Assembly (NCBI RefSeq): GCF_035918095.1
Contig: NZ_CP109137.1
Coordinates: forward strand, 62,001 to 126,000
Reading direction: 5' to 3'
Source: Streptomyces sp. NBC_01750
GTDB lineage: Bacteria; Actinomycetota; Actinomycetes; Streptomycetales; Streptomycetaceae
Length of the DNA stretch: 64,000 nt
Positions 25,503-33,105 of the stretch are shown one piece after another (the stretch's first letter is position 1; each line of letters starts with the position of its first letter). Made by a program: the position numbers and the translations under genes. The notes under the pieces are model-generated. The model was not told where the DNA came from and did no database searches. It was given only the letters and a program-made list of their open reading frames with translations.

Positions 25503-27047
25503 TCAGTAAACGTATGGCGCGCTCTCGACGGGGTCGTCGGGTGCGGCGATTCTCCACTCCTCGCCGTCGATCTCGACGAACGGAGCGTCGCCGTCGCCGG
25601 GGTGCCGGCGGGCCACCCTGACGCTGACCCACTCGCCTTTGTTTGGCTGAGGCAGCCCGAGTGCTGTAGCGATCCGTGGTTGGTTCCCTTGATGTCCCAG
25701 CAGGAGGATGCCTTCAGCCAGAAGGTTCCTGCGGGCCTCGCGCACGCGTCTCGGGCTGTCCGGGTCCATCGCCACGGTGCGTATGGCGGAGCGGTCGAGC
25801 AGTCGCCCCTGCACGGCCCGGAAGAGGTTGTTCGTGCGGCCCTGGGCGTGGTCCGCGGCCGCATCGTCCGTGGGCGAGAAGACCTGCGCCAAAGTGGGCT
25901 GGTCGAGGTGGAGCAACGCGTTCTCCGGCAGCGTGTCGTCCTCGAAGAGCCAATGGATGGCGCTCCTGCCGGCGACCGACAAAGTCGTCTTCCCGTCCCG
26001 GTTCGAGTTGAGGCGATTGAGATGTTCGGGTGCAACGGCTAGCACCCCCAGGCTACATCGGGACTCGCTGTCGCTGGCACGTACCAGCAGGCACACGCGC
26101 CCGACGTGCTCCGGCCCCAGCATCCACGTGGAGGTCCAGGTGAAGCGCAGCGGTACGTGGCGCAGGCGGCTGTCGGCGTTGCGTTTATTGAGCCCCCAGG
26201 CTTGCCAGAGGAAGTGCTCGACCCTGCTCCCCAAGTACGTCTTCTCGGCTTTGTTCAGCTTGGCGAGGTCGTAGCGGCCGGTCCTCTCGCCGTCCAGCAC
26301 GCTGTCGAAGGCTGCTCGCAGCGAAGAAGCTGTGCGCCGCTGGAGGCCCGGGACCGCGTTCAAGAAGGTGATGACCTCCTCGGCGCTCGCGCTGTCCTTC
26401 CGGCGTAGTGGGGCAGGTACGGCCTGCGCCGCCGGGGTCTCGCGTGGAACGGGGACGACTGCTGCGGGCGGTTGTGGCGCGCTGGTGAAGGAAGTGCCGG
26501 ATTTTCCGACGGTGCGCTTGGGTAGGGGCGTATTCACGGGTGTCTCCCGGCTGCCTGCAGCGAGCAGTTCGCGGGCCTTCGTGAGCTTCTTCTCGGCCCG
26601 CTCAGCTCTGCTCCGCAGCCGTTCCATCTTCTTGTGCAGCGTGTTGATCTCGGCCAGAGCGTCGACCAGTTGCCGGTCCGTTGCAGTCGGCTGCTTGCGC
26701 GGGGTACCCCCGGCGGTGGCAGCGGCGCTCCGGGCGTCGGCCAGGAGCTCCGTGACCCGCGCCGTAACGTGCTGCCGGCGATCCCCCTCCGTGCACGTGG
26801 AGATGATGGCGTGGATCAGGTGCGGCTCGTTCTGCAGGCCTATGCCTCTGAGTCGCTTCGACAGCGTCTGGTACCCGCGGGGCAGCGGACCCTCCCGGTG
26901 CTCGGCCCTGAGCTTCTCCGCCAAGCCGCGCAGCCCTGTTCCGCTTTCATCGATCACCTCGCGAAGCAGCAGAACGATGCTGCTCATGGGAGGGCTCAGA
27001 TCTTCGATCGGTGCCCACGGGTGCCCCCGCCTCCGCCCGCCACCCAC
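25503..27047 (-). CDS. NaeI-family endonuclease-like protein, catalytic motif missing
   Basis: GTG 27047 follows AAGGGGGAG, which favours it over ATG 26987 that has no site. The 514-aa protein has an N-terminal helical region with a DNA-binding look (residues 20-100), a coiled coil at about 125-165, a linker, then a NaeI-like domain from about 222. RVCLLVRASDSESRCSLGVL, RDGKTTLSVAGRSAIHWL, LPENALLHL, TNNLFRAVQGRLLDRSAIRTVA, RVREARRNLLAEGILLLGHQGNQPRIATALGLP and KGEWVSVRV are family hallmarks. Where NaeI has its D-C-K active-site triad, this protein reads HVPLRFTW (about 297-304), so cleavage is doubtful. No methyltransferase gene is nearby. Confidence 0.75.
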   Translation of the reverse strand: MGGGRRRGHPWAPIEDLSPPMSSIVLLLREVIDESGTGLRGLAEKLRAEHREGPLPRGYQTLSKRLRGIGLQNEPHLIHAIISTCTEGDRRQHVTARVTELLADARSAAATAGGTPRKQPTATDRQLVDALAEINTLHKKMERLRSRAERAEKKLTKARELLAAGSRETPVNTPLPKRTVGKSGTSFTSAPQPPAAVVPVPRETPAAQAVPAPLRRKDSASAEEVITFLNAVPGLQRRTASSLRAAFDSVLDGERTGRYDLAKLNKAEKTYLGSRVEHFLWQAWGLNKRNADSRLRHVPLRFTWTSTWMLGPEHVGRVCLLVRASDSESRCSLGVLAVAPEHLNRLNSNRDGKTTLSVAGRSAIHWLFEDDTLPENALLHLDQPTLAQVFSPTDDAAADHAQGRTNNLFRAVQGRLLDRSAIRTVAMDPDSPRRVREARRNLLAEGILLLGHQGNQPRIATALGLPQPNKGEWVSVRVARRHPGDGDAPFVEIDGEEWRIAAPDDPVESAPYVY

Positions 27048-27060
27048 GGCTCCCCCTTGA

Positions 27061-27108
27061 TTTGATCACCTCAGTATGGCATTTGATTCACTCGATCAAA
27101 AGATCAAA
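27061..27108. promoter_or_regulatory. Cluster of four TTTGAT/ATCAAA half-sites
   Basis: TTTGAT occurs at 27061-27066 and 27082-27087, and its complement ATCAAA at 27095-27100 and 27103-27108. The middle two form an inverted repeat with a 7-base spacer. The cluster sits between the divergent NaeI-like gene and a small membrane-protein gene in an AT-rich patch, so it is probably an operator/promoter. The N-terminal domain of the NaeI-like protein could be the binder. Confidence 0.5.
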
Positions 27109-27178
27109 CTTCCTCGCTGACCATCCCGCCCGGCAAGCTGGCCATGTCGCCAAAACCCCAGTACGTGAAGGAAAGTTG

Positions 27179-27391
27179 ATGCGTCAGACCTACGTGAACC
27201 TCTATGCCCTCGCCCTCATCGTTGCGGCGGCAGTGGTTTTGATCGCCCTGGGACTTCCCTCCGAGCAGATCATCGCCGTCAGCACGGCTGCAGGAGTCCT
27301 GTACACGGCCTGGCATCAGGCAAACAGCCGGCAGCCGACGCGCGGAGAGGAAGGCGCCGACGCTGGAGACGGGCAGCGGGATCCGTCCTAG
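27179..27391 (+). CDS. Small membrane protein
   Basis: ATG 27179 after GAAGGAAAG gives 70 aa. Residues 5-27 (YVNLYALALIVAAAVVLIALGL) form a clear membrane helix, and 31-46 (IIAVSTAAGVLYTAW) may form a second. The tail is hydrophilic and acidic (QPTRGEEGADAGDGQRDPS). It is divergent from the NaeI-like gene across the half-site cluster. Function unknown; small TM proteins of this kind are common on actinomycete accessory elements. Confidence 0.6.
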   Translation: MRQTYVNLYALALIVAAAVVLIALGLPSEQIIAVSTAAGVLYTAWHQANSRQPTRGEEGADAGDGQRDPS

Positions 27392-27657
27392 AAGGGCCTG
27401 AGTGTCAGTGTGGATGCGGACCCTGTGCGGGCCCTGCACTGACCGCCGAGCAGATGCCACAGGGTGGTTACACCGAGACCGCCGCCGCCGTCTGGTGCCG
27501 CCGGAGACACTGTGGCTGCGCGTGAAGCAGCTGGCCGGAACATGCAGGTGTGCCCCTGCGGCTGGACGTTTTGAACCCTGCCCTGCTGCTCTGTTGCGCG
27601 CCCGCAGCGGTCGGAGCAGGGGGACGGATTGCGTCGAACAGCTTCACACTGTCGGGC

Positions 27658-28429
27658 ATGACTATGGAACCGGTTGCCCTGCCGATCGTCGACGCGGATG
27701 TCCGTGCGACCTGGCCCCGGCCCCTCGCTGACCTCGTCGACCGGCTCGTCGACGATGCCTGCCACACGGGGCACGCTCCGGAGTACTACCAGGACCTCGA
27801 CATCCTGTCGCTCGAGAACGCCGTTCTCGAGCACCTCGAAGGGCATCTCGTCCGGGCCCGCCACAGCACTCGCCTTCTGGACCATGAGAAGGATGCAATC
27901 CGCGCTCAGGGGCTGCGGCTACTCAATGCCGGACTCGTCAACGACCGTCTGGACCAGGCCCACGACCTCGGTCACCTGACGGACGCGGAGTACGAGACTC
28001 TGCGGTCGGTGAACGAGACGGTCCCCGAGCATCGCGGCTGGGGCAGACGTGAGGACCAAGTGTGCCTGACCATGTCAATCGCGCCCATGACCTACAACAT
28101 CGGTGGAATCCACCGGCTACTGACCTACTGGGGCGGCGAAGCCATCTACTGGCAGCACTGCGAAGGGCGCCCCCAGTCTTGCCGCGAAGCTCCGGAGCCT
28201 GGGGACGCCGGTGGTCGTCACCGCGCTCCTCGACCTCAGCGCCCCCGGACCAGTGACTCACAGCGTCTTCCCCTCGGTGGTCCACGTGTTCGTCGGCAAG
28301 GCCCTCGGCCACGAAACGGCTGACGCTGACATCTTCTACAAGGCACCGATCCCTCCCCAGAGGATCGAGTCCGTCGTATCCCCCGGCGACGCCGACTACG
28401 ACCGGTTCTCCGAACTGCCACGCAGCTAA
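27658..28429 (+). pseudogene. Hypothetical gene with one frameshift
   Basis: ATG 27658 opens a well-biased frame (MTMEPVALPIVDADVRATWPR...). It runs to about 28165 (LLTYWGGEAIYWQHCEG). The coding signal then moves to the next frame (PSLAAKLRSLGTPVVVTALLDL...FSELPRS) and ends at the TAA at 28427-28429. One extra base in gaagggcgccccc explains this. The joined product would have about 257 aa, helical at first and then beta-rich. I do not recognise it. A sequencing error in the G/C run is possible. Confidence 0.55.
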
Positions 28430-28853
28430 TTGACCGAAGCCGCGCCCGAGCCCCTGCTCGTGGACCCGATCCGCGAACTCGCCGTCAGCGGACGACCGCT
28501 ACCAACGCAGTACGGACCGGGCAGTGGCGACTGTCCAGTCTGCCGCCTAAGCGTTCTCATGACATCTGCAGCAGCCTCAACAAACATGCGGTACTCCAGG
28601 TCAGAGGCGTGTTCTCTAGCACCTGATGCCTCTCAGCGTTTCTGCAGGACCGCAGCCCGGAAGGATGGCCCTACCTCAACCTGGGTGAGAACTCACAGTG
28701 GTCAGGCGCTGGGGGCGAGGACGATTCCATGAGCAGTCTCCGGGCAATGCGCAGCAGGCCAGGGGCGGACGCATCACCGATTCTCTCAGCCCTCCCCCAT
28801 CGTCACCGCCTGTCCCACAGGACACGTGCGGCTTTTGGGATGCCAGCGCGTTG
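28430..28853. other. Intergenic region, nothing recognised
   Basis: This stretch of about 420 bases lies between the frameshifted forward gene and the convergent 4-TM gene. The forward frames here lack ribosome sites and codon bias. No RNA gene or mobile-element end was recognised. Confidence 0.45.
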
Positions 28854-29483
28854 TCAGGGAGTCTGTGCGGCGGGTGTCGGCGGCTGGGAGGGCACGGTCT
28901 GCGCGGCAGCGGGGGCGGTCTGCGCGGCCAGTTTGCGGTATCCCGTGGCTGTGATGGTGTGCCACGAGAGGTAGAAGCCGACAGCAGCCAGGGTCCCCAG
29001 GACGGTTGCCGTGGCAAGGAGCAGGAATCGGTGCTCAACGGGATACCGCCACAGCGCGAGATCGGTCGCCACGGTGAGCAGGATGCTGTTGAACATCCAG
29101 CCGCGGCAGATCCTCAGACGGGATCGCGCATAGTCGGCCCGGGCAGCCAGGGCCGGAATCCCGGTGAGTGTGAGGCGTGCCTGGGCGTAGGCGCTGGAGG
29201 TGGGAAAGGACTGAGTGCGCAAGCGGCGACGGACGGGGGCGAGAACGGTGTCGGCGGCTCGGTCGATCAGGATGCCCAGGGCGTAGGCGAACGCGAGAGC
29301 TGCGCCGGCTGCGAGGGGAGTGCCGGCCACAGGCGCCAACTGGCGGCTGTTGTCGGGGCCGGCGATAGCCGCGGCCAGAACGCCGAGGCCGGTGAGGAAG
29401 CCGATGCCGACGACCAGTACTTCGACGAACATGGCGGTGGCGGCCACGACAGCAGAGGGTTCGGGCTGCGGCGGTCGGGTCAC
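28854..29483 (-). CDS. Four-TM membrane protein, putative effector of RelA-type operon
   Basis: The 209-aa protein has hydrophobic segments at about 11-40 (VVAATAMFVEVLVVGIGFLTGLGVLAAAIAG), 58-76 (LAAGAALAFAYALGILI), 132-146 and 152-172 (FLLLATATVLGTLAAVGFYLSW). A basic cytoplasmic loop (PVRRRLRTQSF...ARADYARSRLR) lies between the pairs, and the tail is Pro/Ala/Gln-rich. Its start overlaps the stop of the RelA/SpoT-like gene. A membrane protein placed last after a nucleotide synthetase is the usual order for effector-armed conflict systems. The effector role is inferred, and no family was recognised. Confidence 0.72.
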   Translation of the reverse strand: MTRPPQPEPSAVVAATAMFVEVLVVGIGFLTGLGVLAAAIAGPDNSRQLAPVAGTPLAAGAALAFAYALGILIDRAADTVLAPVRRRLRTQSFPTSSAYAQARLTLTGIPALAARADYARSRLRICRGWMFNSILLTVATDLALWRYPVEHRFLLLATATVLGTLAAVGFYLSWHTITATGYRKLAAQTAPAAAQTVPSQPPTPAAQTP

Positions 29484-30463
29484 AGATGGACTCCCCAGAT
29501 CTCTGCCATGTCTTTGAGCATGGTCTCGGGCAGATGGTCTTCCCAGATGCCCCGCAGGAGCATTTTGACAGTGCTGAGACGCTCGAAGATGATCAGGCTT
29601 TCGGGCTGGCTGGCAAGTACGTAGCGGCCGTGGCGTAAGAAGTGGTCACTGGTGGGCCCGTAATCTTCGTAGGCGCGTTCGAGGTCTTCGCGCCGCTGCT
29701 CGGCGAACTGGGCTAGGCGGTCACCGTAGTTCGGCTCCCCGTCGATGGTGCGCAGAAGAACGTCCACGACGTCCTCCGACAGGTCGCGCCGGTGATGATG
29801 GTCGGTGAAGGTGCGGTAGATGTGTTCTGCTTCGGCCAGAAGACGATTGCTGTGGGTGAAATCGGGGTGCTGTGCCAAGGCGTCTACCCCCCGTTCGACC
29901 TCGAGGTCATACAGTTCGACCAGGGCGATCAAACGGTACAGCGAGCGTCTGACATCGGGGGGTACGGCGGTGGCGCCTGTTTTGTACATGAGCTTGTGGG
30001 ACATACGAGCCCACAAGTCCGTTGCCTCGGTGCGGATCTGGATCTCGCACTCATAGGGGTATCCGTCGTCGCCCGTCTGGTCGCCGTAGGCCTGCACCTG
30101 GACGTGCAGACGGGGGTATTGCAGGCGGTCCTCGTCGCCGGGTGCGTCGCGGTTGTCCTCCGGTTTGCCGACGAGGGTCAGACACTCCTTGACAAGGCCG
30201 AGAGCGGGGTCCAGTAGTCCCCGGTGTTGGACGACGATGCGGACGCCCGCCTTGTCGGTGATCTGGGCCCAGGGGTCGGTGTACCGCTTGTGGTGGGCCT
30301 TGGTGACGAAGCTGCCGACTTCCTTCGCCCGGTGGGAGACTTCGCACATGATGCGGGCCCGGGCGGCACGCCGCCAGAGGTGTGCCGCGGTGAGCTGGGC
30401 TGCCTTCTCGATGCGTGGCCGCTCCACGCGGTAGCGATGGAAGGCTTCGTTGACGGCATTCAC
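29480..30463 (-). CDS. RelA/SpoT-domain nucleotide synthetase-like protein
   Basis: The GTG start overlaps the previous stop (GTGA). The 327-aa protein has the synthetase fold at about 45-175: KRYTDPWAQITDKAGVRIVV (the K/R-x-D-x-x-G-x-R-I core), YPRLHVQVQAY in place of GYRSLH, and the strong YECEIQIRTEATDLWARMSHKLMYK. No HD hydrolase, TGS or ACT domain is present. It is therefore a small alarmone-synthetase-like enzyme, with about 150 extra helical residues at the C-terminus. Such enzymes make (p)ppGpp or toxic (pp)pApp, or pyrophosphorylate tRNA. Its setting between an NA37-like gene and a membrane protein suggests a defence or toxin role. Confidence 0.82.
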   Translation of the reverse strand: MNAVNEAFHRYRVERPRIEKAAQLTAAHLWRRAARARIMCEVSHRAKEVGSFVTKAHHKRYTDPWAQITDKAGVRIVVQHRGLLDPALGLVKECLTLVGKPEDNRDAPGDEDRLQYPRLHVQVQAYGDQTGDDGYPYECEIQIRTEATDLWARMSHKLMYKTGATAVPPDVRRSLYRLIALVELYDLEVERGVDALAQHPDFTHSNRLLAEAEHIYRTFTDHHHRRDLSEDVVDVLLRTIDGEPNYGDRLAQFAEQRREDLERAYEDYGPTSDHFLRHGRYVLASQPESLIIFERLSTVKMLLRGIWEDHLPETMLKDMAEIWGVHL

Positions 30464-31569
30464 GCGCTCGGAGTGTCCGGTGCTGCGCTGCCGTCTGCCG
30501 ACCGGGCATCCTTCTTGCGCCGACCGCCGGCGTAGCTGCGCGTCGAGGTGATGACGCCGTCGATGGTGACGGTCGAGGTTCCGTCGTCGTGGTCTTCGAC
30601 GGTGATGTCCTCCCGGACGGTCTCCACGGGGGCGACGATGAAGATGCCGCTGTCGAAGCCAAGACGGAGCTGGTTGAGGCGGTTGTCGATGTCTGCGGTG
30701 TCCTTGTCGAACACCCTGACCGGCACGTTGTGGCCGCTGAGGAACTCGAGGAAGCTGTCCTGGTCGTAGAGGTCGAGATGGTCTGCCGCGAACCCGGTGG
30801 GATCCAGCGTGGGCGAGGCTCTCTGCAGCTCGACCAGCACGGCCATGAGGTAGCGGATACGCCGGTCCGCGACTGCGTGGTTGTCGACCCAGTCGACAGC
30901 AGCGTTATGGAAGCCCTTAGTGAGTTCACGGGGGTCCTTCTTCTGCCGGCACCCTAGGAACGCCTGCAGGAAGAACGTCGCGATGGCTTTGTTCGAGCCG
31001 GACAGCTGTTTGTCGGCCGCCCATCCCTCCAGGCCGGCCTCGGTGATGCCAGCGGCGGAGAACAAGGCCGCTTTGTACACCTTGTTGTTCTCCGTCATCA
31101 GCAGATCGGCGAAGTAGCGCATGTCGAACGTGCGCAGACCGTCGATGACGGTCTCCTTCGCCTGCATCCCCGCTTCCTGCTCCAGTTTGACCATCAGGAG
31201 GGCTCGCTCTCCGGCGAGCCGGGCGGAGGCAACCAAGAGGAGACCTGAGGGGTTGTTGCCCGTCTGGCTGTTCCACAGCAGATGTGCCAGGTCACCGGAC
31301 ACGTCGACGAGGTCGCGCTTGTGCGTCAAGTACTCGTGGACGTAGTCCGGAAGTGCGGACTTCGCCTCAGGCTCCTCGACGATCTCGCGGCCCAACGAGG
31401 CAAGGAAGCCGCGGAAGTTGGCCTGAAGCGCGGTGCGCACGTCGTCGGTCAGCTGGCACACCGCTTCGCTGAGCTGGACCTCCGGCTGCACCGGATCCGA
31501 CCGCCTGTGCTGTGGCACCAGGTGAAAAATGGCTTCTTCGACAACAAGCTGAGCGAAATCGCCCGACAT
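30460..31569 (-). CDS. Nucleoid-associated (NA37/YejK-like) protein
   Basis: I choose ATG 31569 (MSGDFAQLVVEEAIFHLVPQ); the open frame extends to 31749 without a convincing start. The 369-aa protein resembles NA37 in order: a short first strand (IFHLV), a helical stretch with FRGFLASLGREIV, SGLLLVASARLAGERALLMVKLE, the FFLQAFLGCRQKKDPRELTKGFHNA helix pair, and SFLEFLSGHNVPV...LRLGFDSGIFIV near the end. NA37-like proteins bind DNA, and related folds occur in anti-phage systems such as Kiwa KwaB. It is the first gene of the three-gene operon and could be the sensor of invading DNA. Homology is judged by pattern only. Confidence 0.65.
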   Translation of the reverse strand: MSGDFAQLVVEEAIFHLVPQHRRSDPVQPEVQLSEAVCQLTDDVRTALQANFRGFLASLGREIVEEPEAKSALPDYVHEYLTHKRDLVDVSGDLAHLLWNSQTGNNPSGLLLVASARLAGERALLMVKLEQEAGMQAKETVIDGLRTFDMRYFADLLMTENNKVYKAALFSAAGITEAGLEGWAADKQLSGSNKAIATFFLQAFLGCRQKKDPRELTKGFHNAAVDWVDNHAVADRRIRYLMAVLVELQRASPTLDPTGFAADHLDLYDQDSFLEFLSGHNVPVRVFDKDTADIDNRLNQLRLGFDSGIFIVAPVETVREDITVEDHDDGTSTVTIDGVITSTRSYAGGRRKKDARSADGSAAPDTPSA

Positions 31570-31809
31570 TCGCACCCCACACGTGATTGAGCGGACGCTC
31601 ATCCGCTGAGCATCATCAGCACCCAGGTGACGCCCGGCGGTCGGAGCCGGCGCGCGTCCGTAGCGTCTCTCAGCGTGAACGCTTGCCGCAGGGCGGGATG
31701 CTGAGCACATGTCAGGAGACTGCTGCGGCAAGCGTAACGCTCCGTGCACGATGCGTATGCCGTTTGGCTGACAGAAGGGTGATGTTCTTGTTGCAACGGC
31801 TCAATCCAG

Positions 31810-33105
31810 TCATCTGCAAACGGGCGGCTCATCGCGGAGCGAAGTCGTTTGCCTCTCCGGCGACTCCGGATCCGGATGGTGCGCGTCCCCCCGAAGGAGC
31901 CGGGTCAGGATGGCGTCGTGTTCCTGATAGACGTTGCGGCCACCGGCAAGAAGCGTCTCGCCCACCTCCGTGTTGGCGTAGGAGTCGGGCAGCGCTTCGA
32001 GGGGAACCGCGGAAGGGCTGATCGCCGCCTCCTGCGCAGTGGCCGCGTCCATTGCCACGAGTTCGGCGCCGTACAGCTGCTGCACGACGGATGCGATCTG
32101 CAGGCCCGCGCTGTCGAGATCCCCTGCGTAGCGCAGGGGCACGCCCTGGTCCGCCGCGAGTTGCAGGAGCGTGTGGTCGACGGCCCGCAGCTGTCCGCTG
32201 GTGCAGGCCAGCGACGCGCTGCCGGCACAGGCGAGGGCTGCTTCCAGAACGGAGGGATTCTCCACAACGGTAAGCGGCTGGGGCGCCAGCAGGGGCGGGG
32301 TGAGCGTGAGGTCGAGGAGGGTGAGGGCTACGGGTGCGGTCGATTCTCTGAGGCGCCGGTCGATCGGCCCGTCGCCCAGGGCGTTGACACGGTAGAGCAG
32401 CACGGTGGCCGAGAGCCGGTCCGCGATGACGCCGTGTCGGGCCAGCATGGCGCGTATGTGGTCGGGGCGGGTGGGTTCTGGCTGGCTGGCGAGCTCGGCA
32501 ACGGCCGTGACGAGGCGCTGGCCGGGAAGCGTTCCGAGGTCGAAATAGTGCGGGTCTCCGGTGTGGTCGTGGGCGAGTTTGGCCAGCGCACGCGGGGGCT
32601 TGTAGGGCAGCTCGCGTGTCAGCGACGCGAGGGCGTCGATGAGTCGGCGCATCCCGGCGGCTGCGGTGTCTTCGAGTCCGGCGGATTTGAGCCGGGCCTG
32701 GAGCATCGGCAGATGCGGAAGCTGGGTCGCGGCGTAGTCCCACAACTCCTCGCGCAGCACGGCCGACTTGAGCCGGTCGGCCCTGCGGTTGACGACTTGG
32801 CGCCCCACCACGCGCTCGACGAGCGGTTGCAGTTGCTCCGTGGAGAGGCCAAGCGCACCCAGGAGGGCGCGCAGCGGCACCTTGACGCCGCCGGGTGTAT
32901 GGGGGACGGAGGTGCGGCCGCGGCGGCGCTGGGCGGGAGTGTCGAGCCAGGACCGCAAGGCGGCTACCGCGCCCGGGGAGAGGGCGGGCACGGTGACGGT
33001 GGCGATGTCGGCCGGGGCCTTGCCTGCGCTGAGGCGGTCGTGGACGGCGTGCCACAGCGGGGCGAGGTCGGGGTCCTCAGCGATGAGGTTCAGATCTGCC
33101 GTCAC
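31810..33105 (-). CDS. jetD: Wadjet subunit JetD (Toprim nuclease)
   Basis: GTG 33105 overlaps the jetC stop (GTGA) and gives 431 aa. The N-terminal part has the DUF-type helical region (VKVPLRALLGALGLSTEQLQPLVERVVGRQVVNRRADR). The C-terminal Toprim-like part has LTVVENPSVLEAAL (catalytic E-N-P) and LRYAGDLDSAGLQIA (the D-x-D pair). JetD is the topoisomerase-VI-like nuclease that cuts circular plasmid DNA held by the JetABC motor. The tail beyond about 31850 (PESPERQTTSLRDEPPVCR) is unremarkable. It is the last gene of the operon, and the NA37 operon starts about 240 bases downstream. Confidence 0.9.
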   Translation of the reverse strand: MTADLNLIAEDPDLAPLWHAVHDRLSAGKAPADIATVTVPALSPGAVAALRSWLDTPAQRRRGRTSVPHTPGGVKVPLRALLGALGLSTEQLQPLVERVVGRQVVNRRADRLKSAVLREELWDYAATQLPHLPMLQARLKSAGLEDTAAAGMRRLIDALASLTRELPYKPPRALAKLAHDHTGDPHYFDLGTLPGQRLVTAVAELASQPEPTRPDHIRAMLARHGVIADRLSATVLLYRVNALGDGPIDRRLRESTAPVALTLLDLTLTPPLLAPQPLTVVENPSVLEAALACAGSASLACTSGQLRAVDHTLLQLAADQGVPLRYAGDLDSAGLQIASVVQQLYGAELVAMDAATAQEAAISPSAVPLEALPDSYANTEVGETLLAGGRNVYQEHDAILTRLLRGDAHHPDPESPERQTTSLRDEPPVCR

